DNA of 36,405 nt from JACJYE01 sp964432875 (GCA_964432875.1 CAYSPJ010000044.1:1-36405), one strand, 5' to 3'; positions 8,358 to 17,141 are shown, numbered from the stretch's first letter. Notes: generated from the letters alone by a model not told the origin. A program made the numbers and translations.

Positions 8358-8403
8358 TTCAGCCCGTAGAATAAAAGCTACGCTATTCCACGGGCTGAAT
8401 TTT
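8358..8403 (+). terminator. Large hairpin followed by TTTT, copy A of a repeat family
   Basis: Arms of 16 bases (8358-8373 and 8384-8399) with a single mismatch enclose a 10-base loop and are followed by TTTT at 8400-8403. It lies 17 bases after the AAA-ATPase stop and 13 bases before argD. As a terminator it would isolate the downstream arg genes. Its inner part, GTGGAATA-N10-TATTC (read on the minus strand), recurs at 24744-24779, so it also belongs to a dispersed repeat family. Confidence 0.65.
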
Positions 8404-8416
8404 AAGTTCAATACCA

Positions 8417-9568
8417 ATGAAATTATTTGACGTTTATCCCCTCTTCGACATCCAGCCTGTAAAGGGCCAGGGGTGCTATGTGTATGACGAAAAAGGGCAG
8501 TCCTATCTCGATTTGTACGGCGGCCATGCCGTCATCTCCATTGGGCATGGGCATCCGCACTACGTGGAGCGGGTGAAGGCGCAGCTGGAAAAGCTGCCTT
8601 TTTATTCCAATTCGGTGCAAAACCCTTTGCAGGAAGCGCTGGCGGAGAAGCTGGGGCAGCTCTCCGGCTGCGAGGATTACCACTTGTTCCTCTGCAACTC
8701 CGGGGCGGAGGCAAACGAGAATGCCCTCAAGCTGGCCTCGTTCCGCAACGGCCGGCGCAAGATCATCGCCTTCCGGCAGGGCTTTCACGGCCGCACCTCT
8801 GCCGCGGTGCGGGTGACCGACAACCCGCGCATCCAGGCGGCCATCAACCAAGGCTTTGAGGTGGCCTGGCTCGATTTGAACGATACCTCAGGCGTGAGGG
8901 CAGAGCTGGCCAAAGGCGATTGCTGTGCGCTCATCGTCGAGGGTATCCAGGGCATTGGCGGCATCTTTGTGCCAGAAGTTGAATTTCTGCAAGCCGTTGC
9001 TGCGTCCTGCCAGGAGCATGGCACCATGCTCATCCTCGACGAAGTCCAGTCGGGCTACGGCCGCAGTGGCCGCTTCTTCGCCTTCCAGCGGGCGGGCATC
9101 GCGCCCGACCTCATCACCGTGGCCAAGGGCATGGGCAATGGCTTCCCCATCGGCGGGCTGCTCATCCATCCGGATTTCGAGGCACGGCATGGCTTGCTGG
9201 GCACTACCTTCGGCGGCAGCCACCTGGCTTGCGCGGCTGGGCTGGCAGTGCTGGAAGTCATCGAGCAAGAAGGCTTGATGGCCAATGCGGCCCGTGTGGG
9301 CGATTACCTGAAAGCCGGACTAGCCAAAATGCCGGGCGTACGTGAAGTTCGGGGCGAAGGCTTGATGCTGGGCGCGGCTTTCGATTTCCCGGTTGCCACC
9401 CTGCGCAAGGTGCTGCTCTTCGACGCTCACATCTTCACCGGTTCGGCTTCCTGCCCCCATACCATGCGGCTGCTCCCTCCGCTCAGCCTCGAGCAGGCTG
9501 ATGCCGGCCTCTTCCTGGAAAAGCTAGAGCAAACCCTGGCGAAAACCCTCAAAACCGCAACGCCATGA
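8417..9568 (+). CDS. argD: Acylornithine aminotransferase
   Basis: 383 residues, class III PLP-dependent aminotransferase that converts N-acyl-glutamate semialdehyde to N-acyl-ornithine. Visible motifs are NSGAEANENALKLA (about 94-107), ILDEVQSGYGRSG (206-218) with the PLP-contacting Asp, and TVAKGMGNGFPIGG (234-247) with Lys237 as the Schiff-base lysine. TTFGGSH follows in the substrate region. Its last four bases (ATGA) contain the start of argF', so the two are translationally coupled. The stretch before it has a hairpin with a T-tract, so expression may depend on read-through or on a promoter I cannot see. Confidence 0.95.
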   Translation: MKLFDVYPLFDIQPVKGQGCYVYDEKGQSYLDLYGGHAVISIGHGHPHYVERVKAQLEKLPFYSNSVQNPLQEALAEKLGQLSGCEDYHLFLCNSGAEANENALKLASFRNGRRKIIAFRQGFHGRTSAAVRVTDNPRIQAAINQGFEVAWLDLNDTSGVRAELAKGDCCALIVEGIQGIGGIFVPEVEFLQAVAASCQEHGTMLILDEVQSGYGRSGRFFAFQRAGIAPDLITVAKGMGNGFPIGGLLIHPDFEARHGLLGTTFGGSHLACAAGLAVLEVIEQEGLMANAARVGDYLKAGLAKMPGVREVRGEGLMLGAAFDFPVATLRKVLLFDAHIFTGSASCPHTMRLLPPLSLEQADAGLFLEKLEQTLAKTLKTATP

Positions 9569-10530
9569 AACAGTTCACCAGTTTGCACGATGTGCCCAAC
9601 CCCCGGCAATTGCTGGAAAGCGCCCTGGCGCTCAAGCAGCAGCTGCCCGGCAGCCTGAAATCCATCGGAGCCGATAAAACCGTGGCGCTGATCTTTTTCA
9701 ACCCCAGCCTGCGCACCCGCCTGAGCACTGAAAAGGCTGCGCTCTCCCTGGGCATGTCGGTGATGATTTACGAAGCGGGCCAAGGCTGGCAGCTCGAATT
9801 TGAAGATGGTGCCGTGATGGACGGCGATAAGGCCGAGCACATCAAAGAAGCTGCCGCCGTCATCAGTCAATATGCCGATATCATCGGCATCCGTAGCTTC
9901 CCTTCCCTGAAGGAGCGCGAAAAGGACTATGCCGACTTTGCCCTGCGCCAGTTTGCCCAATACGCCCGGGTGCCGGTAATCAGCCTGGAATCGGCGGTAC
10001 GCCACCCCCTACAGTCGCTGGCTGACTGGATGACGATTGAAGAACACCGCTTGGTACACCGCCCCAAGGTAGTGCTGAGCTGGGCACCCCATCCCCGCGC
10101 TCTGCCCCAGGCCGTGGCCAATTCTTTTCTCGAGTGGATGAAAGCCGCCGAGGTGGACCTGGTGCTGACCCACCCGTCGGGTTACGAATTGGCGGATGAA
10201 TTCAGCCAGGGCGTCGAAGTGCAATACGATCAGGATAAAGCGCTGGAAGGTTCCGATTTCGTTTATGTAAAAAACTGGTCTTCATACCGCCAGTACGGCC
10301 AAATCCTGGAGCAAAACCCGGATTGGATGATCACGCCGGAGAAAATGGCGCGCACCAACCAGGCCCGCTTCATGCACTGCCTACCGGTGCGCCGCAACGT
10401 CATCGTGGCCGATGCGGTATTGGACAGCCCCTCCTCCCTGGTCATCGAGCAAGCCAACAACCGCACTTTTGCGGCTATGGCGGTATTGAAGGAAATCATA
10501 AGTTCAGCGGAAGTTCATCGGCTGGCGTAG
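9565..10530 (+). CDS. argF': N-acylornithine carbamoyltransferase, probably succinylornithine type
   Basis: 321 residues, transferring carbamoyl phosphate to an N-acyl-ornithine. The carbamoyl-phosphate motif appears as FFNPSLRTR (about 44-52) rather than STRT, HPLQSLAD is near 146-153, and MHCLPVRR is near 271-278; all are features of the acylornithine branch. In VMDGDKAEHI the residue at 90 is Ala. From recalled work on Bacteroides fragilis and Xanthomonas enzymes, Glu at this site selects acetylornithine, and Pro or other small residues select succinylornithine, so this enzyme should prefer the succinyl substrate. It overlaps argD by four bases and is followed after 17 bases by argB. Confidence 0.92.
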   Translation: MKQFTSLHDVPNPRQLLESALALKQQLPGSLKSIGADKTVALIFFNPSLRTRLSTEKAALSLGMSVMIYEAGQGWQLEFEDGAVMDGDKAEHIKEAAAVISQYADIIGIRSFPSLKEREKDYADFALRQFAQYARVPVISLESAVRHPLQSLADWMTIEEHRLVHRPKVVLSWAPHPRALPQAVANSFLEWMKAAEVDLVLTHPSGYELADEFSQGVEVQYDQDKALEGSDFVYVKNWSSYRQYGQILEQNPDWMITPEKMARTNQARFMHCLPVRRNVIVADAVLDSPSSLVIEQANNRTFAAMAVLKEIISSAEVHRLA

Positions 10531-10547
10531 CTTTACAAGCTTAAAAC

Positions 10548-11345
10548 ATGAAAGAAAATTTGCACGTATTCAAAATCGGCGGCGCGGTGCTAGAGGAGGA
10601 AGCTGAGCTAGAGAATACCTTGGCATTCTTCAGCAACCTGCCCGGGCAGAAAGTCCTGGTGCATGGCGGAGGGCGGCGCGCCAGCCGGCTGAGCCAGGCG
10701 CTGGGAATCGAACCGCGCATGCATGAGGGGCGGCGCATCACCGATGCGGCGACGCTGGAAGCCGTGGTGATGGCCTATGCCGGATGGGAAAACAAACGGC
10801 TCGTCAGCCTCTTGCAGGCGCTGGGCTGCAATGCCCTGGGGCTGAGCGGGGCCGATGGCAACACCATCCTGGCTGCCAAGCGCCCGCCTGGCGAGGTGGA
10901 CTATGGCTACGCCGGCGACATCCGTAAAGTGAACGCCCCGGCGATCGCCGCGCTCTTGCAGGCGGGCTTCACCCCGGTTTTCTGCGCCATCACCCACGAC
11001 GGGCAGGGGCAACTGCTCAATACCAACGCCGATACCATCGCGGCGGAGCTGGCTGCTGCCCTGGCCCCGCACTACCAGCTGAGCCTTTACTATTGTTTTG
11101 AAATGCCGGGCGTGATGCTGGATGTGGCGCAGCCCGACTCGCTCATCGCCTACCTCGACCCGGAGGCCTATGCCCGGCACCGCCAGAGCGGCCAGATCGC
11201 CGGGGGGATGATCCCCAAGCTGGACAACGGCTTCCGCGCTCTGCAAGCACGGGTAGAGAGCGTACAGGTCGGCAGCCGCCGCTCTCTGGCCAATGGTGAG
11301 GCGACGCAGTTGTTGCTCACCTCCGAGTTTCCGGAAGAGGGGTGA
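10548..11345 (+). CDS. argB: N-acylglutamate kinase
   Basis: 265 residues of the amino-acid kinase family; it phosphorylates the gamma carboxyl of N-acylglutamate. FKIGGAVL (residues 8-15) is the N-terminal phosphate-binding segment, VHGGGRRASRL (about 38-48) the glycine-rich loop, and NTNADTIAAELAAAL (about 164-178) the substrate/Mg-binding segment. Lys at GGMIPKL (near 222) is the conserved catalytic lysine. Its short length and lack of an N-terminal helix suggest the arginine-insensitive dimeric type, which would leave control to transcription or to the first enzyme. The gap to argF' is 17 bases. Confidence 0.93.
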   Translation: MKENLHVFKIGGAVLEEEAELENTLAFFSNLPGQKVLVHGGGRRASRLSQALGIEPRMHEGRRITDAATLEAVVMAYAGWENKRLVSLLQALGCNALGLSGADGNTILAAKRPPGEVDYGYAGDIRKVNAPAIAALLQAGFTPVFCAITHDGQGQLLNTNADTIAAELAAALAPHYQLSLYYCFEMPGVMLDVAQPDSLIAYLDPEAYARHRQSGQIAGGMIPKLDNGFRALQARVESVQVGSRRSLANGEATQLLLTSEFPEEG

Positions 11346-11438
11346 GGCGCAGGGGGGAAGTCGCTGAAGGGGAGGGCAGCGGCGAGTTTCAAGAAGATTG
11401 CCGCCAGAAAACCAGTACATAAAACATTCCATACTGCG

Positions 11439-12572
11439 ATGAATATCGAACTGCCAACTACCAACCGCCTCCTGCCAACTGCTGTGACACTGCTGCAGCA
11501 GCTCATCGCCACGCCCTCCTTTTCCACTCAGGAGCAGGATACGGCGGAGGTATTGGAAAGGGTGTTTCACGTGATGGGGATCCCTTGCCAGCGGCAAGGC
11601 CATAACGTTTGGGCGCGCGCACGGCACTGGCGGGAAGGCAAGCCGGTGGTATTGCTCAATTCCCATCACGATACGGTGCAGCCTGCTACTGGTTGGCAGC
11701 GCGATCCCTTTACGCCCACCCTGGAAGGCGACCGCCTCTACGGCCTGGGCAGCAACGACGCCGGCGGGCCGCTGGTGAGCCTGATTGCGGCTTTTACGTA
11801 CTTCTACCAGCGGGAAGATCTGCCTTTCAATCTCATCCTGGCAGCCACGGCGGAGGAGGAAATCTCTGGCCCCAATGGCATTGCCGCTCTGCTGGGCGAG
11901 CTGCCGCCCATCGACCTGGGCATCATCGGCGAGCCGACCCAAATGCAGATGGCCATCGCCGAGCGCGGGCTGATGGTGATTGATGCCGTAGCCAAAGGCA
12001 AGGCCGGACATGCCGCTCGCGGAGAAGGCGTCAACGCAATTTACCTGGCCCTGGAGGATATTGCCTGGATCAGCGGGTACCAGTTTGAGAAGGTTTCTCC
12101 TCTGCTCGGCCCAGTCAAAGCGACAGTCACGCAAATCCAGGCCGGCTATCAGCACAATGTGGTACCTGATACCTGTACCTACGTCATTGATGTACGCACT
12201 CAAGAATGCTATACCAACGCAGAGGTGCTGGGCCTCTTGCAACGCCATACGCAGGCTGAACTGAAGCCGCGCTCGCTGCGCCTGAATCCCAGCGGTATCC
12301 CAGGCAGCCACCCTATCGTGCAAGCCGGCCTAAGCCTGGGGCTCCGCACCTTTGGTTCCCCTACGCTATCGGATCAGGCGCTCTGCCCTTTCCCCACGGT
12401 CAAAATCGGCCCGGGCGACTCGGCCCGCTCCCACACGGCGGATGAGTATGTTGCCCTCAGCGAAATCGAAGTGGGCATCGAAACATATATCCGGCTATTG
12501 GAGGTTTATGGAGCAATGGGGTTGAAGGATTGGGGCGGCAAATCCCCCCTCAGTCCTACTGAGTGTTCCTAA
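11439..12572 (+). CDS. argE: M20-family acylornithine/acylcitrulline deacylase
   Basis: 377 residues of the M20 zinc peptidase family. In the acylornithine pathway it removes the acyl group, probably from N-acyl-citrulline. Metal ligands are visible in NSHHDTVQPA (about 71-80), GSNDAGGPL (about 105-113, the bridging Asp), AEEEISGPNGI (about 137-147, catalytic Glu plus ligand) and the late His of SHTADEYV. Residues 5-14 are encoded by four 7-bp units (11453-11480), so the extreme N-terminus is repeat-derived. An in-frame GTG at 11484 (Val16), directly before the conserved TLLQQLIATPSF, is an alternative start. The 93-base gap before it is longer than between the other late genes. Confidence 0.9.
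   Translation: MNIELPTTNRLLPTAVTLLQQLIATPSFSTQEQDTAEVLERVFHVMGIPCQRQGHNVWARARHWREGKPVVLLNSHHDTVQPATGWQRDPFTPTLEGDRLYGLGSNDAGGPLVSLIAAFTYFYQREDLPFNLILAATAEEEISGPNGIAALLGELPPIDLGIIGEPTQMQMAIAERGLMVIDAVAKGKAGHAARGEGVNAIYLALEDIAWISGYQFEKVSPLLGPVKATVTQIQAGYQHNVVPDTCTYVIDVRTQECYTNAEVLGLLQRHTQAELKPRSLRLNPSGIPGSHPIVQAGLSLGLRTFGSPTLSDQALCPFPTVKIGPGDSARSHTADEYVALSEIEVGIETYIRLLEVYGAMGLKDWGGKSPLSPTECS
11453..11480 (+). repeat. Four 7-bp units inside the argE 5' end
   Basis: GCCAACT, ACCAACC, GCCTCCT and GCCAACT lie within the first codons of argE. A gain or loss of one unit would shift the frame of the ATG start but leave the downstream GTG start at 11484 untouched. Confidence 0.55.
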
Positions 12573-12598
12573 GGAAGGAATAAATAGAAAAAATCAAT

Positions 12599-13933
12599 AT
12601 GAAACTTTGGCAAAAAAACTATACCGTTGACCAACAAATCGAAGCTTTCACGGTGGGGCAGGATCGGGAGCTGGATCGGTTGTTGGCACCTTATGACATC
12701 CTCGGCTCGCTAGCTCATATCCAGATGCTGGAAAAAATCGGGCTGCTCGAGGCGGAGGAGCGCCGCCAATTGACGCAGGCCTTGCAGCGCCTGTATCAAC
12801 GCGCTGTGGCAGGGGAAATGGAAATAGAAGCTGGGGTAGAGGATATCCACTCCCAGGTAGAATTGCTGCTGACCCGCGAGCTGGGCGAGGCGGGCAAAAA
12901 AATCCACGCCGGCCGCTCGCGCAACGACCAGGTGCTGGTCGATCTGCGGCTGTTCTTCCGGGCCGAGCTGGAGGAGATCAGCAAGCTGGCGGCGCAGCTT
13001 TTTAAGGTGCTGCTGCAACTGGCTGAGCAGCACCGGCACACCCTGCTGCCGGGCTATACCCACTTCCAGGCAGCCATGCCGTCCAGCTTTGGGCTGTGGT
13101 TCAGCGCTTACGCCGAATCCTTGGTAGATGACCTGCGGCTGTTGCAGAGCGTTTATGGCATCATCAACCAAAACCCCCTCGGCTCAGCGGCAGGCTACGG
13201 CTCTTCCTTCCCCCTCGACCGCCGGCTGACGACGGAGCTCCTCGGCTTTGACGACTTGAGCTACAACGTGGTGCACGCCCAGCTAGGGAGGGGCAAGACC
13301 GAGCTCTTCCTGAGTTATGCCCTGGCAGCCATGGCCAATACCTTGGGCAAGCTGGCAGCTGATGTAGTACTATATGTGAGCCAAAACTTCGCCTTCCTCT
13401 CCTTCCCTGATGAGCTGACTACGGGTTCCAGCATCATGCCCCACAAGAAAAATCCCGATGTGTTCGAGCTTATCCGCGGGCGCTGCAGCCTGTTGCAAGC
13501 CCTACCTGCCCAGGTGAGCCAGCTTACCGCTAGCCTGCCCTCGGGCTATCACCGCGATTTTCAACTGCTCAAGGAAGCGGCTTTCCCTGCTATCCAGCAT
13601 CTCAAAGACTGCCTGGGCATCCTGGAGCATGCCCTCCCGCAGGCCAGGGTGGCCGCCGATATTTTAGAGCGGCCCGGCTATCAATATCTCTTCAGCGTGG
13701 ATGCGGTAAATGAGCTGGTGCGCAAGGGGCTTTCCTTTCGGGAAGCATATCAAGCGGTAGGGCGGCAGATTGCCGAAGGGGTTTTCCAGGTACCCCCGGC
13801 CGTCCAGCATTCGCACGAAGGCAGCATCGGGAATTTATGCCTGCCAGAAATCGAAAGGAAAATGCAAGCAGTGATGGCCAGCTTCGCCTTTGAAAAGGCG
13901 GCGGCGGCGAGGGATAAGCTGGTAGGGGCGTAG
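12599..13933 (+). CDS. argH: Argininosuccinate lyase
   Basis: 444 residues, slightly shorter than the common 460. It splits argininosuccinate into arginine and fumarate, the last step of the pathway. The fumarase/aspartase-superfamily signature GSSIMPHKKNPD is at 276-287 with the mobile catalytic serine, the catalytic His is in GYTHFQ (about 152-157), and HAGRSRNDQV (103-112) is the typical ASL substrate motif. It follows argE by 26 bases and is the last gene of the operon; AT-rich and GC-rich hairpins about 90-130 bases downstream can end the transcript. Confidence 0.95.
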   Translation: MKLWQKNYTVDQQIEAFTVGQDRELDRLLAPYDILGSLAHIQMLEKIGLLEAEERRQLTQALQRLYQRAVAGEMEIEAGVEDIHSQVELLLTRELGEAGKKIHAGRSRNDQVLVDLRLFFRAELEEISKLAAQLFKVLLQLAEQHRHTLLPGYTHFQAAMPSSFGLWFSAYAESLVDDLRLLQSVYGIINQNPLGSAAGYGSSFPLDRRLTTELLGFDDLSYNVVHAQLGRGKTELFLSYALAAMANTLGKLAADVVLYVSQNFAFLSFPDELTTGSSIMPHKKNPDVFELIRGRCSLLQALPAQVSQLTASLPSGYHRDFQLLKEAAFPAIQHLKDCLGILEHALPQARVAADILERPGYQYLFSVDAVNELVRKGLSFREAYQAVGRQIAEGVFQVPPAVQHSHEGSIGNLCLPEIERKMQAVMASFAFEKAAAARDKLVGA

Positions 13934-14023
13934 AATTGGCGTATTGTGTGGTCGTCAGAAAACGCCGAAAGGGTTCATGAAAACACGGCCACCCTCGTAA
14001 AGCCATTTCTGTTTGGCACGGGC

Positions 14024-14061
14024 TTTTTGAAAGTTTTCAAAAAAAGACTGAGGCGGCCTCA
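14024..14061 (-). terminator. Terminator pair between argH and the cytochrome c gene
   Basis: TGAGGC-G-GCCTCA (14049-14061) followed on the minus strand by a T7 run (A-run 14039-14045) is a good terminator for the minus-strand cytochrome gene. Adjacent to it, TTTTTGAAA-GT-TTTCAAAAA (14025-14044) is an AT-rich hairpin that may serve argH on the plus strand. Confidence 0.6.
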
Positions 14062-14154
14062 AAATCCAGGTCATCCTTTACTCTTTACCTTTCCTTCGAG
14101 CCAGCCTCAGCTGAATAAGTTACACTGTAAAAAATCTGAAGCAGTAAATCCACG

Positions 14155-14757
14155 TCAATTCATCGCCACCGGTGGCAAGGGCTGTGGCACGATATTGCGC
14201 ACTGGCTCGGTGGATTTCAAGTAGGCGAAGATGCTCTTCAGGTCTTCGTCAGACAACCTGGCGAAATTAGGCCAGGGCATGGGCGGCAGCAGCATCCGTC
14301 CGTTTGCCATGCCTTTGTATTTGCCTTCCCGGATGGCGCGGAAGAACTGCTCTTCCGTCCACAGGCCGATTCCGGTATTATCGGAAGTGAGATTGGCGGC
14401 GAAGGAAGTGCCCCAAGGGCCGATGGTGGCGGTACTGTGCATATTGAACAGCACCCAAGGGGATTTGAGGAGTTCTGGATCGACCGGAGGCAGCGGCTCA
14501 TCTTGAGGGTGGCCGGCGAGGTGGCGCTTGGGGTCGGGCTGCGGGCCTTGCGGGCCAAATACTTTAGGGGAATGGCAGTCTTCGCAACCCATGGCGTTGA
14601 CCAGGTAAGCACCCCGGGCGATGGCTTCCTCCATCGACAGGCCTTCCTGCGGGTGGGCTGATTCAGTTTCCTCATTGGTGCCTTGGCAAGCTGAAAGCAG
14701 GCCTCCAGCGATGGCGGCAGCAGAAAAAAATGTGAATAATACTCGGGTGACTTTCAT
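14155..14757 (-). CDS. Class I cytochrome c lipoprotein
   Basis: 200 residues from the ATG at 14757. This start is preferred because it directly begins a lipoprotein signal (basic start, hydrophobic core, LLSAC with Cys24); the frame is open further upstream but without signal features. The haem site is CEDCH (C58, C61, H62). A Met in LLPPMPWPNF near the C-terminus is a good sixth ligand, with the final helix LSDEDLKSIFAYLKS typical of mono-haem class I cytochromes. It should be anchored in the inner or outer membrane and exposed to the periplasm as an electron carrier. Its partner is not visible; the neighbours are argH and glgB. A strong terminator lies about 95 bases beyond its stop. Confidence 0.88.
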   Translation of the reverse strand: MKVTRVLFTFFSAAAIAGGLLSACQGTNEETESAHPQEGLSMEEAIARGAYLVNAMGCEDCHSPKVFGPQGPQPDPKRHLAGHPQDEPLPPVDPELLKSPWVLFNMHSTATIGPWGTSFAANLTSDNTGIGLWTEEQFFRAIREGKYKGMANGRMLLPPMPWPNFARLSDEDLKSIFAYLKSTEPVRNIVPQPLPPVAMN

Positions 14758-14948
14758 GACAATGGTTTTTGAAAGTAAAGAAAAATAATCCAAATACGCG
14801 TTGAAAACTGCGCGCAAGAGGCAGTATTTGACATGCTTGCCAAATATGCTCCTACCCCTTGCTCCAGCGCAGCTGAATACATCTAAAGTAGTATCACCGG
14901 TCAGCTTTGACCCCGACATTATTGTTAAATCTGTGGTGATTTTTTTTA

Positions 14949-14956
14949 TACCTTTG
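14949..14956 (+). promoter_or_regulatory. -7 promoter box of the branching enzyme gene
   Basis: TACCTTTG preceded by a T-run. A possible -33 element (ATTG, 14921-14924) is 24 bases upstream, a little far for the Bacteroidota consensus. The box is 67 bases before the chosen glgB start. Confidence 0.5.
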
Positions 14957-15023
14957 CCCCGGTTTGGCGTCACAGCTTGGCGTTTTTGTCAGGCTGCTGC
15001 TTTCCTGTATATAATCATTGGAT

Positions 15024-17141
15024 ATGATAACGGCCCCTAAGGCCGCAGCAAAAACAAAAAAAATAACCAACTCAATCGCACCTATGGCAAATGTCATCCA
15101 CCACAGCCTGTTGACTGACTTCGATATCAGCCTCTTCCGGGCAGGCAAGCACTTCAAACTTTACGAAAAACTCGGCAGCCACGTTTTGGAGGTGGATGGC
15201 CAGTGGGGTACGCTTTTTGCTGTATGGGCACCTAATGCGAAAGCCGTATCTGTGGTCGGAAATTTCAACTTATGGAACCGCGATAGCCATCCCCTCGCGC
15301 CGCGCTGGGATGGGTCGGGTATCTGGGAAGGCTTCATCCCGGGCCTGGGTAAGGGCGAGTTGTACAAGTATCACGTGCATGCGCAAGACGGCCGCCACCT
15401 GGAAAAAGGCGACCCTTTTGCGCTTTTCTGGGAAATCCCCCCCAATACGGCTTCTATTATCTGGGATACGGATTATGAGTGGCAAGATCAGGAATGGATG
15501 GCCAAGCGCCGGGAAAAAGCGGGCCTGGAGCAGCCTTACTCCGTGTATGAAGTACACGTCGGCTCCTGGAAAAAAATCCATGGCGGAACCCGTAGCCTGA
15601 GCTATCGGGAGCTGGCCGATGAACTGGTCGCCTACGTTAAGGATATGGGCTTTACTCACGTAGAGTTTATGCCAGTGATGGAACACCCTTACTTCCCTTC
15701 TTGGGGATATCAGGTTACGGGCTATTTTGCCCCGACCAGCCGCTTCGGCACCCCGCAGGATTTTATGTATCTAATGGATGCCCTGCACCAAGCAGGCATC
15801 GGCGTCATCCTGGATTGGGTGCCCTCCCACTTCCCGGCCGATGCCCACGGCCTGGCCGATTTTGATGGTACGCATCTCTACGACCATGCCGACCCGCGCC
15901 TGGGCTTCCATCCCGATTGGAAAAGCTGCATCTTCAACTACGACCGCCACGAGGTGCGTTCTTTCCTTATCTCCAATGCCCTCTTCTGGCTGGACCGCTA
16001 CCATGCGGATGGCTTGCGCGTCGATGCCGTGGCCTCCATGCTCTACCTGGATTATTCCCGTGAGGAGGGGCAATGGATACCCAACAAATTTGGCGGCAAT
16101 GAAAACCTGGAAGCTACGGCTTTCCTGAAAGAGTTTAATGAGACGGTTTATAGCGAATTCCCCGATGCCATCACCATCGCCGAGGAATCTACTGCCTGGA
16201 CGGGGGTATCCCGCCCGACTTATACCGGCGGCCTGGGCTTCGGCCAAAAGTGGATGATGGGTTGGATGCACGATACGCTCAACTATTTTAAAAACGACCC
16301 TATCAACCGCAAGTACCATCACAATGCCATCACCTTCAGCCTGGTCTATGCATTTAGCGAGAACTTCATGTTGCCTTTGTCGCACGATGAGGTTGTGCAC
16401 GGTAAAGGCTCACTCATGCAGCGCATGCCAGGTGATGAATGGCAGCGCTTTGCCAACCTGCGCTTACTCTATGGCTACATGTTCACCCATCCCGGCACTC
16501 AGTTGCTGTTCATGGGCGACGAGTTTGGCCAGACCAGCGAGTGGAGTATCGAAAAAGGCCTGGAATGGTGGCTCACGCAATATGATTACCACCGGGGTAT
16601 GCAGGAATGGGTGAAAAAGCTGAACGAATTTTACCGCGACTCGCCCGCTTTATTCGAGCAGCAGTTCAGCCCCGAAGGCTTCCAATGGATCGACCATGGG
16701 GATTATCAAAACAGTACACTCTCTTACCTGCGTTGCGGGCATGACAAGGAAAAGCCCCTGGCTGTAGTCTGCAACTTTACGCCAGTAGTGCGCCAGGATT
16801 ACAAAGTGGGCCTGCCTTTGCCCGGCATCTGGAAAGAAGTGCTCAATAGCGATGATAAAGCTTTTGGCGGCACGGGCCTGCATCACAACGCCTCCCAGGA
16901 AACCGTGCAGGAAACCTGGAACGGCCGCCCTTACACGGTCAGCATCGGGCTGCCCCCTCTTGGCGTAGTCGTGTTGGAGCTGGCGGAGCACAAGGTCCCG
17001 GCCCGCAAAAAGGCTGCGGCTAAAACCAGTGGCGTTAAGGCAGGGAGTGCTAAGAGTAGCAGCCCCAGGGCCGCCGCCGCTAAAACTACCCTTAAACCGG
17101 CAGCAAAGCCGAGCAGTGGAAAAGTAGGGAAGAAGGGCTGA
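15024..17141 (+). CDS. glgB: 1,4-alpha-glucan branching enzyme with K/A-rich ends
   Basis: 705 residues from the ATG at 15024; a TTG at 15018 and an ATG at 15084 are alternatives. It makes alpha-1,6 branches in glycogen. A CBM48-type domain (about 30-125) precedes the GH13 barrel. The catalytic residues are D334 in GLRVDAV, E387 in TIAEEST and D455 in LSHDEVVHGKGS, and the C-terminal beta domain ends near residue 655. The last 45 or so residues are unlike other branching enzymes: a Lys/Ala/Ser/Pro-rich tail resembling histone H1 or AlgP. The motif KAAAKT occurs both in this tail and in the first residues. No other glycogen gene is adjacent. Confidence 0.93.
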   Translation: MITAPKAAAKTKKITNSIAPMANVIHHSLLTDFDISLFRAGKHFKLYEKLGSHVLEVDGQWGTLFAVWAPNAKAVSVVGNFNLWNRDSHPLAPRWDGSGIWEGFIPGLGKGELYKYHVHAQDGRHLEKGDPFALFWEIPPNTASIIWDTDYEWQDQEWMAKRREKAGLEQPYSVYEVHVGSWKKIHGGTRSLSYRELADELVAYVKDMGFTHVEFMPVMEHPYFPSWGYQVTGYFAPTSRFGTPQDFMYLMDALHQAGIGVILDWVPSHFPADAHGLADFDGTHLYDHADPRLGFHPDWKSCIFNYDRHEVRSFLISNALFWLDRYHADGLRVDAVASMLYLDYSREEGQWIPNKFGGNENLEATAFLKEFNETVYSEFPDAITIAEESTAWTGVSRPTYTGGLGFGQKWMMGWMHDTLNYFKNDPINRKYHHNAITFSLVYAFSENFMLPLSHDEVVHGKGSLMQRMPGDEWQRFANLRLLYGYMFTHPGTQLLFMGDEFGQTSEWSIEKGLEWWLTQYDYHRGMQEWVKKLNEFYRDSPALFEQQFSPEGFQWIDHGDYQNSTLSYLRCGHDKEKPLAVVCNFTPVVRQDYKVGLPLPGIWKEVLNSDDKAFGGTGLHHNASQETVQETWNGRPYTVSIGLPPLGVVVLELAEHKVPARKKAAAKTSGVKAGSAKSSSPRAAAAKTTLKPAAKPSSGKVGKKG

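Noticed and set aside
10608..12323. Long open frame (571 codons) on the minus strand opposite argB and argE
   Set aside because: It is antisense to two clearly conserved genes and its translation has no domain; GC-rich codon bias on the plus strand produces such shadows.
14758..14973. 72-residue N-terminal extension of the cytochrome c
   Set aside because: It would bury the lipoprotein signal inside the protein; the ATG at 14757 starts a perfect signal sequence.
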